From positions 1 through 64,000 of the forward strand of contig CAWDMC010000017.1 of NCBI GenBank assembly GCA_963803295.1: DNA of 64,000 nt, written 5' to 3'. The DNA is from CAWDMC01 sp963803295. GTDB taxonomy: Bacteria > Acidobacteriota > Terriglobia > UBA7540. Positions 9,022 through 18,939 of the stretch are shown here, one piece after another. How positions within the stretch are numbered: position 1 is the first letter of the stretch; each line of letters begins with the position of its first letter. The position numbers and the translations under genes were made by a program. The notes beneath the pieces were generated by a model. It was not told the origin of the DNA. It was given only the letters and a program-made list of their open reading frames with translations, and did no database searches.

Positions 9022-10200
9022 TCATTTCGCCTCACCCTCGGCAGAAACTGACACTTCACGAATGGACTTTACCGACTGCACCACCTGATTAATGACATAG
9101 TCCACTTCTTCTTCAGTGTTGAATCTGCCCAGGCCGAAGCGCAGCGGATTCGAAGCCAGCTCCTCTTCGAGTCCCAGCGCCTTCAGCACATAGGATTGCT
9201 CGCGTTGGGCTGACTGGCAGGCCGATCCTGAAGACACGGCGATGCCTTCGAGCGCCATCAGCAAGGAATCGATTTCGACGCCCCGAATGCTGACGTTCAG
9301 GCTATGCGGCAGACGGTGTTCCATGCTGCCGTTGATGTGTAGTCCCGGAAGTTGAGTCACCAAGGCATCTTTCAGACGATCTCGCCAGGCTGAAAGGCGA
9401 CGCGATTCCTCCGGCATCACCCGGCGACAGATCTCGCAGGCCTCGCCGAGGCCCACGATACCGGGAACATTCAAGGTGCCCGATCGCATACCGTGCTCGT
9501 GGCCGCCGCCGTCAATCAAAGGTTCGATCTCGACTTTGGGATGACGGCTGCGCACGAAGAGTGCACCCGCACCCTTGGGTCCGTACATCTTGTGCGCTGT
9601 AATCGACATAAGGTCGATGTGCATGGTCTCGACATCAACGGGTACTTTGCCCACCGCCTGCACGGCGTCCGAATGAAAGAGGATGCCGCGCTCGTGGCAC
9701 AGGCTCCCGATCTCGGCCATTGGCTGCAGCACTCCGATTTCATTGTTCGCGGCCATGATGCTGACGAGAATTGTGCGATCCGTCAGCGCCGATTGGAGGC
9801 GATTCAGATCGACGCAGCCATCCGGCTCAACCGGAAGCCAGGTGACGCGAAACCCCTCACGTTCCAGGCGGTGGCAGGAGTCGACCACCGCCTTGTGCTC
9901 CGTGGGCAGGGTGACGATGTGATCACCGTGAGCGCGATGTTTCCAGGCTGCGCCTTTGATGGCCAGGTTGTCCGATTCGGTCGCTCCCGAGGTAAAGACA
10001 ATCTCCTCGGGACGGGCGTTGATCAATTGCGCCACCTGCCGCCGGGCCCGTTCCACCGCGGCTTTGGCTTCCCAGCCGTAACTATGATTGCTCGAGGAAG
10101 CGTTGCCGAATTTCTCCCGCAGATAAGGAAGCATGGCGTCGAGCACTTGCGGATCGACAGGGGTAGTGGCGTGATGGTCGACGTAGATGGGAAATTTCAT
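9022..10200 (-). CDS. Cysteine desulfurase (IscS/NifS family)
   Basis: PLP enzyme that moves sulfur from cysteine to a protein persulfide for Fe-S cluster or thio-cofactor synthesis. It has MKFPIYVDHHATTPVDPQ at the start, FTSGATESDN, NNEIGVLQP, the PLP lysine in ITAHKMYGPKG and the catalytic cysteine in AVSSGSACQS. The ATG at 10200 has AAGGAG just upstream; the longer frame to 10314 overlaps the preceding gene's end and lacks family similarity. No IscU or Isc regulator follows. The upstream GNAT gene on the same strand is 34 bp away, so the two are probably co-transcribed. Confidence 0.92.
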   Translation of the reverse strand: MKFPIYVDHHATTPVDPQVLDAMLPYLREKFGNASSSNHSYGWEAKAAVERARRQVAQLINARPEEIVFTSGATESDNLAIKGAAWKHRAHGDHIVTLPTEHKAVVDSCHRLEREGFRVTWLPVEPDGCVDLNRLQSALTDRTILVSIMAANNEIGVLQPMAEIGSLCHERGILFHSDAVQAVGKVPVDVETMHIDLMSITAHKMYGPKGAGALFVRSRHPKVEIEPLIDGGGHEHGMRSGTLNVPGIVGLGEACEICRRVMPEESRRLSAWRDRLKDALVTQLPGLHINGSMEHRLPHSLNVSIRGVEIDSLLMALEGIAVSSGSACQSAQREQSYVLKALGLEEELASNPLRFGLGRFNTEEEVDYVINQVVQSVKSIREVSVSAEGEAK

Positions 10201-10234
10201 GATGTCTCCTTCAATTCGCTGCAGATCTGTTTGT

Positions 10235-10795
10235 CTACGCCGATCGCGCCAGCCGATACAGCACATGGCGGCGCAGGGGATTACCCTCTGGCAGCTTCGG
10301 ATGGTCGAAATCATCCACCGGATTGTGGCTCATGCCGATCTTCTCCATCACCCGCCGCGACCTCAGGTTGGCGGGCACCGTGAACGAAACCAGTTCGTCC
10401 AGGAGCAAGGTTTCGAAGGCATATCGCACGACTGCCCGGGCTCCTTCTGTCGCGAGCCCTTTACCCCAATTGTCGGCCGCGAGTCTCCATCCGATCTCGA
10501 CACAAGGTGTGAAGTGCGATTCGAACGCAGGGACCGCCAATCCTATAAAGCCGATGAAGACGCCTTGCCCACGAGACTCAGCCGCAAACAAGCCGAACCC
10601 ATGTCGGCGACAGTGATCTTGAATGCGATCCACCAACCGGTCGCTTTCGTCGCGGGCGAGGCAGGTCGGCATGAATTCCATTACCAAGGGATCAGCGTTC
10701 ATTCGCGCGAACGGCTCCCGGTCAGACTCCCGCCAGGGCCGCAGAGTAAGCCGCTCGGTCTCGATTCCGTCTTGATTCTCGACCGGGTGCTGCAC
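10235..10795 (-). CDS. GNAT N-acetyltransferase, RimJ/RimL type
   Basis: Acetyl-CoA-dependent acetyltransferase of the ribosomal-protein-acetylating class (Acetyltransf_3). Motifs in order: IETERLTLRPWRESD at the start, EIGWRLAADNWGKGLATEGA (the acetyl-CoA pyrophosphate loop with GKGLATEG), and NLRSRRVMEKIGM near the C-terminus. Length 186 aa is typical. The start is a GTG at 10795. The acceptor could be a protein N-terminus or a small amine; the sequence does not decide. Confidence 0.82.
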   Translation of the reverse strand: MQHPVENQDGIETERLTLRPWRESDREPFARMNADPLVMEFMPTCLARDESDRLVDRIQDHCRRHGFGLFAAESRGQGVFIGFIGLAVPAFESHFTPCVEIGWRLAADNWGKGLATEGARAVVRYAFETLLLDELVSFTVPANLRSRRVMEKIGMSHNPVDDFDHPKLPEGNPLRRHVLYRLARSA

Positions 10796-10941
10796 AAATA
10801 GATGCTATCGCGATCGGGGACCGCGATCCAGAGCGAGTGTCAGGAGTGGCGGACCATCGACACAGAAGAGCTACGCTTTTGCCCGCGAATTTCATAAGAT
10901 ATTCGCCGATACCCTTCGCAGAACGCGCGAATCGGGGGAGA

Positions 10942-13414
10942 ATGCGCCGGATGGCAAATTCCGGCCGTGAGAGGCCGTTGGTGTCGACCATGCCCGTCCA
11001 TACTGAATCTGCCCCGTCCAAAAATAGTTCGTATGCCCAGAGCCTCACTCGTGTTTGGCTGATCTTGGTTGTTGTCGCCGCTGTCATCGCGCTGGGTATC
11101 GCGATCTGGTTTAGTTGGCGTCTTCGAGCCGGATTGCCGCAGCTCCATGGCAGCATCCGCGTGCCGGGGCTCCGTGCCCAGGTGGAAGTGCGCCGCGACG
11201 CACGCGGAGTGCCTCACCTTCGCGCCCAGTCGCTCGAAGACGTGATCTTCGCGCAGGCTTATGTTACCGCCGAGGACCGCCTTTGGCAGATGGATTTGAG
11301 CCGGCGGCTGGCCTTCGGTGAGCTTTCTGAAATCTTCGGGTCCAGCCAGTTCGAGCGAGACAAGGAGCACCGCACACTCGGTTTTCGCCAAGCTGCCCGG
11401 CGTGCGGTTGAAGAGCTGACGCCTGATCAGCGCCAGTTACTCGCTGCCTATGCCCTCGGCGTCAATGCCTACATCAGCTCGCACCGGCGGCGGTTGCCGG
11501 TCGAGTTTGCAGTGCTGGCCTACGAGCCGCGCCCATGGACCGAGGCGGATTGCGTGGCCGTTGAGCTGAACATGATGAAAACGCTGAATGAGACCTGGCA
11601 AATGGACTTGATGCGCGAGCACATTCTGGCTGCCGTGGGTCCCGGGCTCTACGCTGATCTGTTTCCCGATCGTGACCCGCTCGATTATCCAGTGGCAGAA
11701 CCGTTCGGAATCAAGGGTGAGCAAACGGGGGCTGCGGATCCGGCGTCTAAGGCTTCATCAACGACCGGAAACGCACCGCGCACAACGGGCACCTTACTTG
11801 GCGCTTTGGATTCCTTTGAACCGAAAATGGCGTTGGGCAGCAACAACTGGGTGGTCAGCGGAGCGCACACCCGATCGGGCAAGCCTCTGCTAGCGAACGA
11901 TCCCCACCTCGGGTACGGCATTCCGAGCGTCTGGTACATGATCCACCTGGAAGCGCCAGGCCTGGACGTTTCGGGTGTAAGCCTTCCTGGCGCGCCCGCC
12001 GTGATTATTGGACACAACCAAAGGATCGCCTGGGGATTCACCAACACCGGACCCGACGTGCAGGACCTGTATCTCGAAACATTCGATCCCACGCACCCGA
12101 ACGAGTACAAAGTGAATGGCCAGTGGGTGGCGGCCGAAGTGCGTCAGGAGACAATCAAAGTGCGTGGCGGCGCAGACCGCCGGCTGACGGTGCGAGCCAC
12201 CCGCCATGGGCCCGTGGTCGCTTCCGAGCGTGGGTATTCCCTGGCGCTCCAATGGACGGCACTGCAGCCGCACGCCCTTACTTTCCCTATCCTAGCCATC
12301 GACGAAGCGCAGAACTGGCAGGAATTTACGGCTGCGATTCGGGGTTTCACGGGTCCCGAGCAGAACATGGTGTACGCCGACGTGGACGGCAACATCGGCT
12401 ACTACGCGCCGGGATTGGTGCCAATCCGAAGGCAGGGCGACGGTTCAGTGTCGGTTCCGGGTGACACCGATGACTGTCGCGTGGACAGGATATGTTCCCT
12501 TCGAGGGGTTGCCCCATGCTTACAATCCGCCGGGCGGGATCATCGCTACTGCCAATAGCCGGGTAGTGCCGGACGGCTACCCTTACTTCTTTACTCATGA
12601 ATGGGCGCCGGCATGGCGCACGGCACGAATTTTCCAGTTGCTCCGACGCGGGCGAGACTTTGGCGTCTCGGATATGCTCCGCATTCAGATGGACATTCAT
12701 TCGCTCGAAGACGAATGGCTGTCCGGGCAACTAATTGTAGCCGCCAACCGCCATCCTCCCGCGAGCGCCGATGCCCGAATCGCGCTCGATCTGCTTCGTG
12801 AATGGGATGGTGAGGCACGTGCCGATTCGCCTGCGACGCTTATCGCCGAGGTGACACGACGTACACTGGTCCGGCGTCTGGTCGAGCCGAAACTCGGCAG
12901 CCTCGCCGCAGAGTACAAGTGGCCGCTGGACATAGCTTTTGTCGAGAACGTCTTCAACAAGAAGCTTACCCGCTGGCTGCCGGCAGGCGATAGCGATTTC
13001 GACGTCACCTTGGTGAAGAGCCTCGAAGAGAGCGTCAGCCAACGTCGGGAAACCTCCGGATCAAAAGACGGGGGGTGGGGCGAAAAGACGTCGTTGACCT
13101 TCCATCACCCTCTCGGTGGCTTACCCTTGCTCGGTCGCTTGTTTGATGTTGGCCCGTTCCCCCAATCCGGTACGGCCACGACCGTGAAGGCGACGACGAA
13201 GAACCACGGCCCTTCCATGCGGATGGTGGTCGATCTGGCGGACCTCGATGGTTCCGTCAACAACATCACCTTAGGCGAATCCGGCCAGGTGAGAAGTCCG
13301 TATTACCAGGACCAGTTCGAGGCGTGGCACAGCGGCAGAAGCTTCCCGATGCTTTTTAGCGATTCCGCGGTTGAAAAGGGAACAATCCACCTGCTGACGC
13401 TCTCACCTGAGTAG
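10942..13414 (+). CDS. Penicillin acylase family hydrolase (S45), one frameshift
   Basis: An Ntn hydrolase made as a precursor and cut into two chains. The first part has an N-terminal membrane segment (VWLILVVVAAVIALGIAIW), the alpha-chain pattern VRRDARGVPHL, QAYVTAEDRLWQMD, a spacer, and then the beta-chain start GSNNWVVSG, whose Ser is the expected nucleophile. The second part, from about 12470, has WTGYVPFEGLPHAYNPPGG, IATANSRV, HEWAPAWR and NNITLGESGQ. Joining them needs one +1 shift close to 12470-12485. Both parts keep family motifs. N-acyl-homoserine-lactone acylases belong here too, so the substrate could be a signal, an antibiotic or an amide. The start is uncertain (10942, 10951 or 10990). 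Confidence 0.8.
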
Positions 13415-13498
13415 GAGGGCGGAGTTAAAACCCGGCTAAACCAGGTCAAACCCCGTCCTGACTGCCGGTGAGAGATGCGAGGCAGCGTGAGGCGATCT

Positions 13499-14041
13499 TC
13501 AGTGCGCGAGATATCCCGTGGTGCCGACCGCTAAGCCGGCGAGGGCGATCGCCATTCCCAATATCCAAAAGGCCTTTCTCTTGGTGATCAGGGCCATAGA
13601 GGTGATGACTAGGGCGGCTTCGAGCACCACCTCGCCCAGGTCGAAGCGGTTGGCCTTGCGCTGTGAGCGGCCCACCTCGGCCTCAAGATCCTGCGCCTGC
13701 TCCTTGATCTTGTCCTGATCCTTTAGATAACGCTCTGCCTGCGCGGTATATTTCTGCTTTAGCTTGCCGGCCTGAGCTTGGTCCTTGGCATCGACCGTCG
13801 AAACCAGGTCTGCGAACAACTCAAAATTGTGCCGGCGGATACTTTTAGCCTGATACTCCGCCCAGGCGTCGGAAGCTTTGCTCTGCATCAGCAATTCCTC
13901 CGTGTGGGCCCGGTGACCGAGCAGCGATACGGCCGCGACCAGCACGGCTAGGATCGCCATGGTCACCGTCACCGGCGTCAGGTCCGGATGATGATGGGCT
14001 TCTTCGGCATGCTCGTGCATTTCGTGAATCTCTTCGCTCAC
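13499..14041 (-). CDS. DUF4337-family membrane protein
   Basis: Unknown function. An N-terminal His/Glu-rich stretch (MSEEIHEMHEHAEEAHHH) precedes a membrane segment (VTMAILAVLVAAVSLLG), a long charged helical region about residues 55-125, and two more membrane segments (VVLEAALVITSMALI and AFWILGMAIALAGLAVG). This layout is that of DUF4337 proteins. The ATG at 14041 has GGGAGGGA upstream. The His-rich head could bind metal, but that is a guess. It is convergent with the penicillin acylase gene. Confidence 0.75.
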   Translation of the reverse strand: MSEEIHEMHEHAEEAHHHPDLTPVTVTMAILAVLVAAVSLLGHRAHTEELLMQSKASDAWAEYQAKSIRRHNFELFADLVSTVDAKDQAQAGKLKQKYTAQAERYLKDQDKIKEQAQDLEAEVGRSQRKANRFDLGEVVLEAALVITSMALITKRKAFWILGMAIALAGLAVGTTGYLAH

Positions 14042-14221
14042 GACTTCCCTCCCTGATCGATCGGTGCTCGAATTCGCGATTATAACCTCGGATCGTATAA
14101 ACTACTGCTTGGTCCCATCAACGAAACTCAGGGTCAAACCGATTCCTCACTCGCCCTGCCGCTCGTTGAAGCATCCCTCCATCTTGGACGACCCGGGAAG
14201 TACGTGCTTGGGTGGGAATTT

Positions 14222-15226
14222 ATGGCACTGCGATTTGCAACCCGCGTCTGTTTTCTCAGCAGCCTGCTGAAAAACGACGCATTGCCGACCTTCAAGTCGG
14301 CACGTGCAAGGCTGAAGCCCGGCGTCACGATACTTCTAGCGGGGCTTCTGGCATTGCCCGGGTTGGCCTCTGCCTCGCGCCTTGTCACCGACGAAACCGG
14401 ACGGCAGGTTCGCTTGCCCGACCATCCCGTGCGCTTGGTTTCGCTTGCGCCGAGTGTCACTGAGACGCTGTACGCTCTGGGTCTCGACCAGGAGATCGTG
14501 GGTGATACGGATTACTGCGATTATCCGCCTGCGGCCAAGCTTAAACCACATGTGGGCTCGCTACTGAACCCGAATCTCGAAAAGATCGTGGCCCTCAAGC
14601 CCGATCTCGTTTTGGGGACGCCCGAGGCCAACCGCATCGAGACGGTCAAGCAACTTGATCTGCTGGGAATTCCACTCTATGGGACAAAGGCCGACAGCTT
14701 TGAGACGATATTCCGAATGATCGAGGACCTCGGCAAGGTGCTTGATCAGCCGGCTGCTGCGAAGTTGCTAGAAGCGCAGCTCGAGCGCCGAACCAGTGCG
14801 GTGGAAGCCCGAGTCCGGGGGCTTGCCCGGCCCAAAGTGCTGTTTGTGGTGCAGTACCAGCCCTTGATTACAGTGGGACCGCGTACCTTTGTAGCCGATC
14901 TCATCCGGCGGGCGGGCGGCACCCTGGTCTCCGGTGGGTCGATGGGAGATTGGCCGAACCTGAGTCTCGAAACGGTGGTAGCGCACGACCCTGATGTGAT
15001 CCTGATCCCCGGCAGCGCCGCTTTTACTCCGCCTCTCGCCGTGTTAGGTAAAATGGCCGGATGGCGCGATCTCCGGGCAGTGAGAAACAGCCGGGTCTAC
15101 GTTGTTGAGGAGGCAATTGTCCATCCGAGTCCGCGCCTGGTGGATGCCCTCGAGCAGACTGCAGCCATCTTGCACCCCGGGGCGGCTGCGAGCCAGGATT
15201 TGAATCGGCCAGGGGGCTGGCGGTGA
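14222..15226 (+). CDS. btuF: ABC importer substrate-binding protein, BtuF-like
   Basis: Periplasmic or lipid-face binding protein for a BtuCD-type importer (vitamin B12 or a metal chelate). After the signal region (LLAGLLALPGLASA) come RLVSLAPSVTETLYALGL, GDTDYCDYPP and LVLGTPEANRIE, the layout of the TroA/BtuF clade, and the C-lobe segment near RAVRNSRVYVVEE. Two conserved Glu/Asp docking positions are plausible but not certain. ATG 14222 is used; 14204 would add six residues. Bases 14257-14305, coding for residues ~13-28, look like an intergenic repeat (CAGCAG-CCTGCTG and GCCGAC-GTCGGC), giving an unusual lead before the signal peptide. The stop overlaps the permease GTG by four bases. No cobalamin riboswitch was found upstream. 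Confidence 0.75.
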   Translation: MALRFATRVCFLSSLLKNDALPTFKSARARLKPGVTILLAGLLALPGLASASRLVTDETGRQVRLPDHPVRLVSLAPSVTETLYALGLDQEIVGDTDYCDYPPAAKLKPHVGSLLNPNLEKIVALKPDLVLGTPEANRIETVKQLDLLGIPLYGTKADSFETIFRMIEDLGKVLDQPAAAKLLEAQLERRTSAVEARVRGLARPKVLFVVQYQPLITVGPRTFVADLIRRAGGTLVSGGSMGDWPNLSLETVVAHDPDVILIPGSAAFTPPLAVLGKMAGWRDLRAVRNSRVYVVEEAIVHPSPRLVDALEQTAAILHPGAAASQDLNRPGGWR

Positions 15227-16224
15227 CTCTGGCTCCGACACGGCGCAACGTGCTCGTGCTGCTTCTGCTGATGACGGCCGCGCTCGCGCTGGTGTGTCTG
15301 GCAGCGCTAACAGTAGGAGCCGTCCACCTCTCGCTGGCCGAGGTCTGGAAGGCGCTGCGCGGAATCTCCACCGATTCTGAGGGCACGCTAATCGTACGCC
15401 AGATTCGTCTGCCTCGTATCCTCTTGGCGGCGCTCGTGGGTGCGTCACTGGCGCTCTCGGGAACGGCTTTGCAGGCGCTGTTGAGAAATCCGTTGGCGGA
15501 CCCTTACGTACTTGGTGTTTCGAGCGGCGCTGCCCTGGGCGATATCATGGCCTTGTACATTGGCGGTCGAATTGCCGAAGCGGCTCCAGCAGCGGCCTTC
15601 GCTGGCGCGCTAGCGACCATGGTGTGGGTCTACTTGCTGGGACGGCGCGGCGGCCGATTGGCCAGCTACACGCTGGTGCTGGCCGGAGTGGTTACCGCAT
15701 CGTTTCTCTCAGCCGTGATTCTCTTTGTGCTGACGCGGCTTTCGTCCCGCGATGTGCGCGGCGTCGCTTTCTGGCTGATGGGCGATCTGAGCACGGCCAC
15801 CGGAGCGCGTCTGGGCGTTCTGGCCCCGGTGATCGTGGCGGCGGCTCTGGCGCTTTACTGGCTGTCGCCGGACCTCAATGTCCTGCTGCTCGGTGAGGTC
15901 GAGGCGTCCCACTTAGGCGTTGATGTCGCGCGTATTGAGACAGGAGTGTATGTTCTGGCCTCGCTGCTCACTGGTTTGGCCGTTTCAGTAAGCGGTGCGA
16001 TTGGCTTTCTCGGCCTAATGGTTCCGCATCTGGGCCGCATGCTCGTGGGCAACGATCATCGCACGCTCCTCCCAACCGCTGCTCTGGGTGGCGCCATTGT
16101 CCTCGTGCTTTCGGATACGCTGGCGCGGACGGTGGTGGCTCCCGCGGAGCTTCCGGTCGGAGCCGTGACTGCAGTTGCGGGTGCACCCGTGTTCATTTAC
16201 TTGTTGCGGCGCTCGGCGGGATGA
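15223..16224 (+). CDS. btuC: FecCD/BtuC-type ABC permease
   Basis: Membrane subunit of a type II importer for cobalamin, haem or siderophores. The frame begins at GTG 15223, overlapping btuF by 4 bp. Family landmarks are RLPRILLAALVGASLALSG, LRNPLADPYVLGVSSGAALG, the cytoplasmic coupling region around EASHLGVDV, and GAIGFLGLMVPHLGRML near residue 255. About nine or ten membrane segments are expected in 333 aa. The tight overlap implies translational coupling with the binding protein. Confidence 0.88.
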   Translation: MTLAPTRRNVLVLLLLMTAALALVCLAALTVGAVHLSLAEVWKALRGISTDSEGTLIVRQIRLPRILLAALVGASLALSGTALQALLRNPLADPYVLGVSSGAALGDIMALYIGGRIAEAAPAAAFAGALATMVWVYLLGRRGGRLASYTLVLAGVVTASFLSAVILFVLTRLSSRDVRGVAFWLMGDLSTATGARLGVLAPVIVAAALALYWLSPDLNVLLLGEVEASHLGVDVARIETGVYVLASLLTGLAVSVSGAIGFLGLMVPHLGRMLVGNDHRTLLPTAALGGAIVLVLSDTLARTVVAPAELPVGAVTAVAGAPVFIYLLRRSAG

Positions 16225-16294
16225 GCCCGGACCTCCGGCATATCGCCTTTTGGCAACGCACTGGAAGCCCAAGACCGATCGTCGTGAACCAACG

Positions 16295-17101
16295 ATGGAA
16301 AGCTCTTCCACTAATACCCGCAAACAAAACGCCTCCCTACAAGTGGCCGGAATCACATTCCGCTACGGGCATTTTGACCTCGCTCCCTTGAGCTTCGAGG
16401 CGGCGCCGGGCGAACTGGTGGTGGTGATTGGACCAAACGGGGCAGGGAAATCGACCCTGCTTGAAATCGTGAGCGGCTACCGCAAGCCTAAGGCAGGACG
16501 GGCCGTTTTGGACGGCGAAGACCTTGCTTCGATGCCGGTTCGCCGCCGGGCTCAGCGCGTGGGACTGGCGCGCCAGGATGCGCCACTGCTATTCTCGTTC
16601 ACAGTGAGGGAATTCGTACGGCAAGGCCGCCACGCACATCTAGGCCATCGCCTGTTTGAATCGGCCGACGACGAACGCTGGGTGGAACGGGCGATTGCCG
16701 ACACGCGGCTGGATCACTTGGCGGCGCGGCGCATTACCGAGATAAGCGGTGGCGAGTTCCAGCGCGCGGTCCTGGCGCGGACGCTCGCACAACGGCCCCG
16801 GCTGGTGTTGCTTGACGAACCCACCGCGAATCTCGATATCGGCTATCAGATTGAGATGCTACGGCTGTTGCGTCAACTAGCGGCTGCAGAGCACTTTGCG
16901 GCTGTAATTGTAACGCATGAGTTGAACCTGGCTTCAGAGCTTTCGGATTGGCTGATCCTGCTCGAATGCGGCCGGTGCCTGTGCCAGGGTCAGCCGGAAG
17001 ATGTGCTGAAGCCGGAGTTGTTGAGCCGCGTCTTCCGGACCAGCGTTGAAGTTGACCGGAATCCGCGAACCGGACGACCAAGAGTAACGTGGGCAGGATG
17101 A
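16295..17101 (+). CDS. btuD: ABC ATPase, BtuD/FepC-like
   Basis: ATP-binding subunit of the importer. Walker A GPNGAGKST near residue 39, signature ISGGEFQRA near 150, Walker B LVLLDEPT near 168 and the switch His in VTHELNLA are all present. ATG 16295 gives a family-sized 268-aa protein; the frame is open to 16175 but that would overlap the permease and adds no homology. It lies 70 bp after btuC. The three genes form one importer operon on the plus strand. Confidence 0.88.
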   Translation: MESSSTNTRKQNASLQVAGITFRYGHFDLAPLSFEAAPGELVVVIGPNGAGKSTLLEIVSGYRKPKAGRAVLDGEDLASMPVRRRAQRVGLARQDAPLLFSFTVREFVRQGRHAHLGHRLFESADDERWVERAIADTRLDHLAARRITEISGGEFQRAVLARTLAQRPRLVLLDEPTANLDIGYQIEMLRLLRQLAAAEHFAAVIVTHELNLASELSDWLILLECGRCLCQGQPEDVLKPELLSRVFRTSVEVDRNPRTGRPRVTWAG

Positions 17102-17136
17102 GTTAAAGAAAAGGTTGAAGTTGCGACCTTCGCTTT

Positions 17137-17160
17137 AGCGCCGGTGTCCTCACCGGCGCT
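17137..17160 (+). repeat. REP-like palindrome after the importer operon
   Basis: AGCGCCGGTG (17137-17146) pairs with CACCGGCGCT (17151-17160) across TCCT, a perfect 10-bp stem. TTAG precedes it in place of GTAG. GTCCTC/GAGGAC can form an alternative, offset pairing. No T tract follows, so this is a weak terminator at best. Confidence 0.45.
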
Positions 17161-17393
17161 GAGGACAACGTAGCTCAGGATTGAGCGTTCCGATGATTTG
17201 TCACGTTTCGGCGTACGGTGCAGAGATGGATGCTACTGTACAATATCAGGCACCTGCAGCATCACACTGGCCAGTTGATCGATCGGCTAAGAAATGTGGA
17301 GAATATCGGGATCGCTTGGGTGCGTGCCGGCGGTTAGATGTTGCTTCAAGGGAATTTCGACTCTATATCTTTGGCCTATGAGCTTGGACTCCT

Positions 17394-18857
17394 ATGAGCG
17401 TATTCGCAGAGACCAAAACCAAATATGAACCGGTAATCGGACTGGAAGTGCACGTCCAGTTATCCACCAAATCGAAGATTTTCTGCTGCTGTTCGACGCG
17501 TTTTGGCGACCCGCCGAATAACAACACCTGTCCAGTGTGCCTGGGACTGCCGGGTGCATTGCCGGTGTTGAATCGTGAAGCTGTGACCATGGCCATGAAA
17601 GCAGCGCTGGCCTTGAACTGCACGATCAATCCAAGGTCGCGGTTCGCGCGCAAAAACTATTTTTACCCCGATCTGCCCAAGGGATATCAGATCTCGCAAT
17701 ACGATGAGCCGCTGGCCGAGTATGGCCATCTCGATGTCGAGTTTGACGGCGCGACCAAGCGCATCGGGATCACACGCGTTCATCTCGAAGAGGACGCGGG
17801 CAAATCGCTGCACGAGGGCTTTGCCGATTCTGACCGCAAGTCGTATATCGACCTGAACCGCTCCGGCGTGCCCCTCATCGAGATTGTCAGCGAACCGGAC
17901 CTGCGGTCGCCCGAAGAGGCTTACGAGTACATGATGCGGCTCAAGACGCTGCTGCTGTATCTCGACGTGTCCGACTGCAACATGGAAGAGGGCAGCTTGC
18001 GTTGCGACGCTAACGTCAGCGTGCGCGCAGCGGGTGCCAGCGAATTCGGTGTCAAGACCGAAGTGAAGAACCTGAACTCGTTCCGGTTTCTGCAGAAGGC
18101 ACTCGCCTACGAGATAGAAAGGCAGATCGGAACGATTGAGGACGGCGGCAAGATCATACAGGAAACGCGTCTGTGGGACAGCCGTGAGCAGCGCACCTAC
18201 GGCATGCGATCGAAAGAAATGGCTCATGACTACCGTTACTTCCCGGAGCCCGACCTGCTGCCGGTGGTAGTTACGCGGGAGTGGCTGGAGGAAGTGCGGC
18301 GGTCGCTGCCCGAGCTCCCGGCGGCGCGCGAGGACCGGTTTGTTCGCGAGTACGCCTTGTCAACCCAAGATGCTGAGCATCTGACATTATCAAGGACAAT
18401 GGCAGAGTATTTTGAAGGAATCGTGCGGGCCGGCGCTGATCCTAAGTTGGCGGCCAATTGGCTCCTGAACGATTATATCTTTCTGCTTCAGGAGTTGCAG
18501 GTAGGGTTCACGTCTTATCCAGTCGCTCCCACAGGATTCGCCGAATTGCTCTCGCTAATCAGCAATCAAACTGTCTCTGGCACCATGGCGAAGGAAGTCT
18601 TGCGAGAGATGATCCGCACGGGAAGGCCCCCATCAGAGATCGTGAAGGCACAGGGGATGCAGCAGATAAACGATCCGGAGAAGATTGCGCTGATGGCTCG
18701 CGAAATCATCGCGGCCAACCCCAAACAAACGGAGCAGTATCGCAAGGGTAAGACGGCGACGCTCGGCTGGTTCGTGGGTCAACTGATGAAGGCCACACGC
18801 GGTCAGGCCAAGCCCGAGCTTGCCCAGGAAATCCTAAAAAAAGAACTGGCCGGCTAA
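17394..18857 (+). CDS. gatB: Asp-tRNA(Asn)/Glu-tRNA(Gln) amidotransferase subunit B
   Basis: GatB uses ATP and ammonia delivered by GatA to convert Glu-tRNA(Gln) or Asp-tRNA(Asn) to the cognate amide form. Motifs are IGLEVHVQLSTKSKIFC, PNNNTCPVCLGLPGALPVLN (GatB zinc-region Cys), DLPKGYQISQYDEP, THLEEDAGKS-type segment RVHLEEDAGKSLHEG and EIVSEPDLRSPEEA, with the helical tail domain at the end. Length 487 aa is normal. gatA and gatC are not in the window. Confidence 0.96.
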   Translation: MSVFAETKTKYEPVIGLEVHVQLSTKSKIFCCCSTRFGDPPNNNTCPVCLGLPGALPVLNREAVTMAMKAALALNCTINPRSRFARKNYFYPDLPKGYQISQYDEPLAEYGHLDVEFDGATKRIGITRVHLEEDAGKSLHEGFADSDRKSYIDLNRSGVPLIEIVSEPDLRSPEEAYEYMMRLKTLLLYLDVSDCNMEEGSLRCDANVSVRAAGASEFGVKTEVKNLNSFRFLQKALAYEIERQIGTIEDGGKIIQETRLWDSREQRTYGMRSKEMAHDYRYFPEPDLLPVVVTREWLEEVRRSLPELPAAREDRFVREYALSTQDAEHLTLSRTMAEYFEGIVRAGADPKLAANWLLNDYIFLLQELQVGFTSYPVAPTGFAELLSLISNQTVSGTMAKEVLREMIRTGRPPSEIVKAQGMQQINDPEKIALMAREIIAANPKQTEQYRKGKTATLGWFVGQLMKATRGQAKPELAQEILKKELAG

Positions 18858-18939
18858 ACGAAGCGCATATCCCGCGTCGACAGTCGCCCCAACAGCGATC
18901 TCGTAATGGTCTCGGAGTACAATAGGCCGCGAGGTCGCT

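Noticed and set aside
14060..14221. Cobalamin riboswitch before the btuF gene
   Set aside because: I could not find the conserved B12-box or a fold; the leader is short and AT/GC-mixed.
17181..17381. 66-codon open frame between btuD and gatB
   Set aside because: Composition is unlike its neighbours, no ribosome-binding site, and no recognisable protein features.
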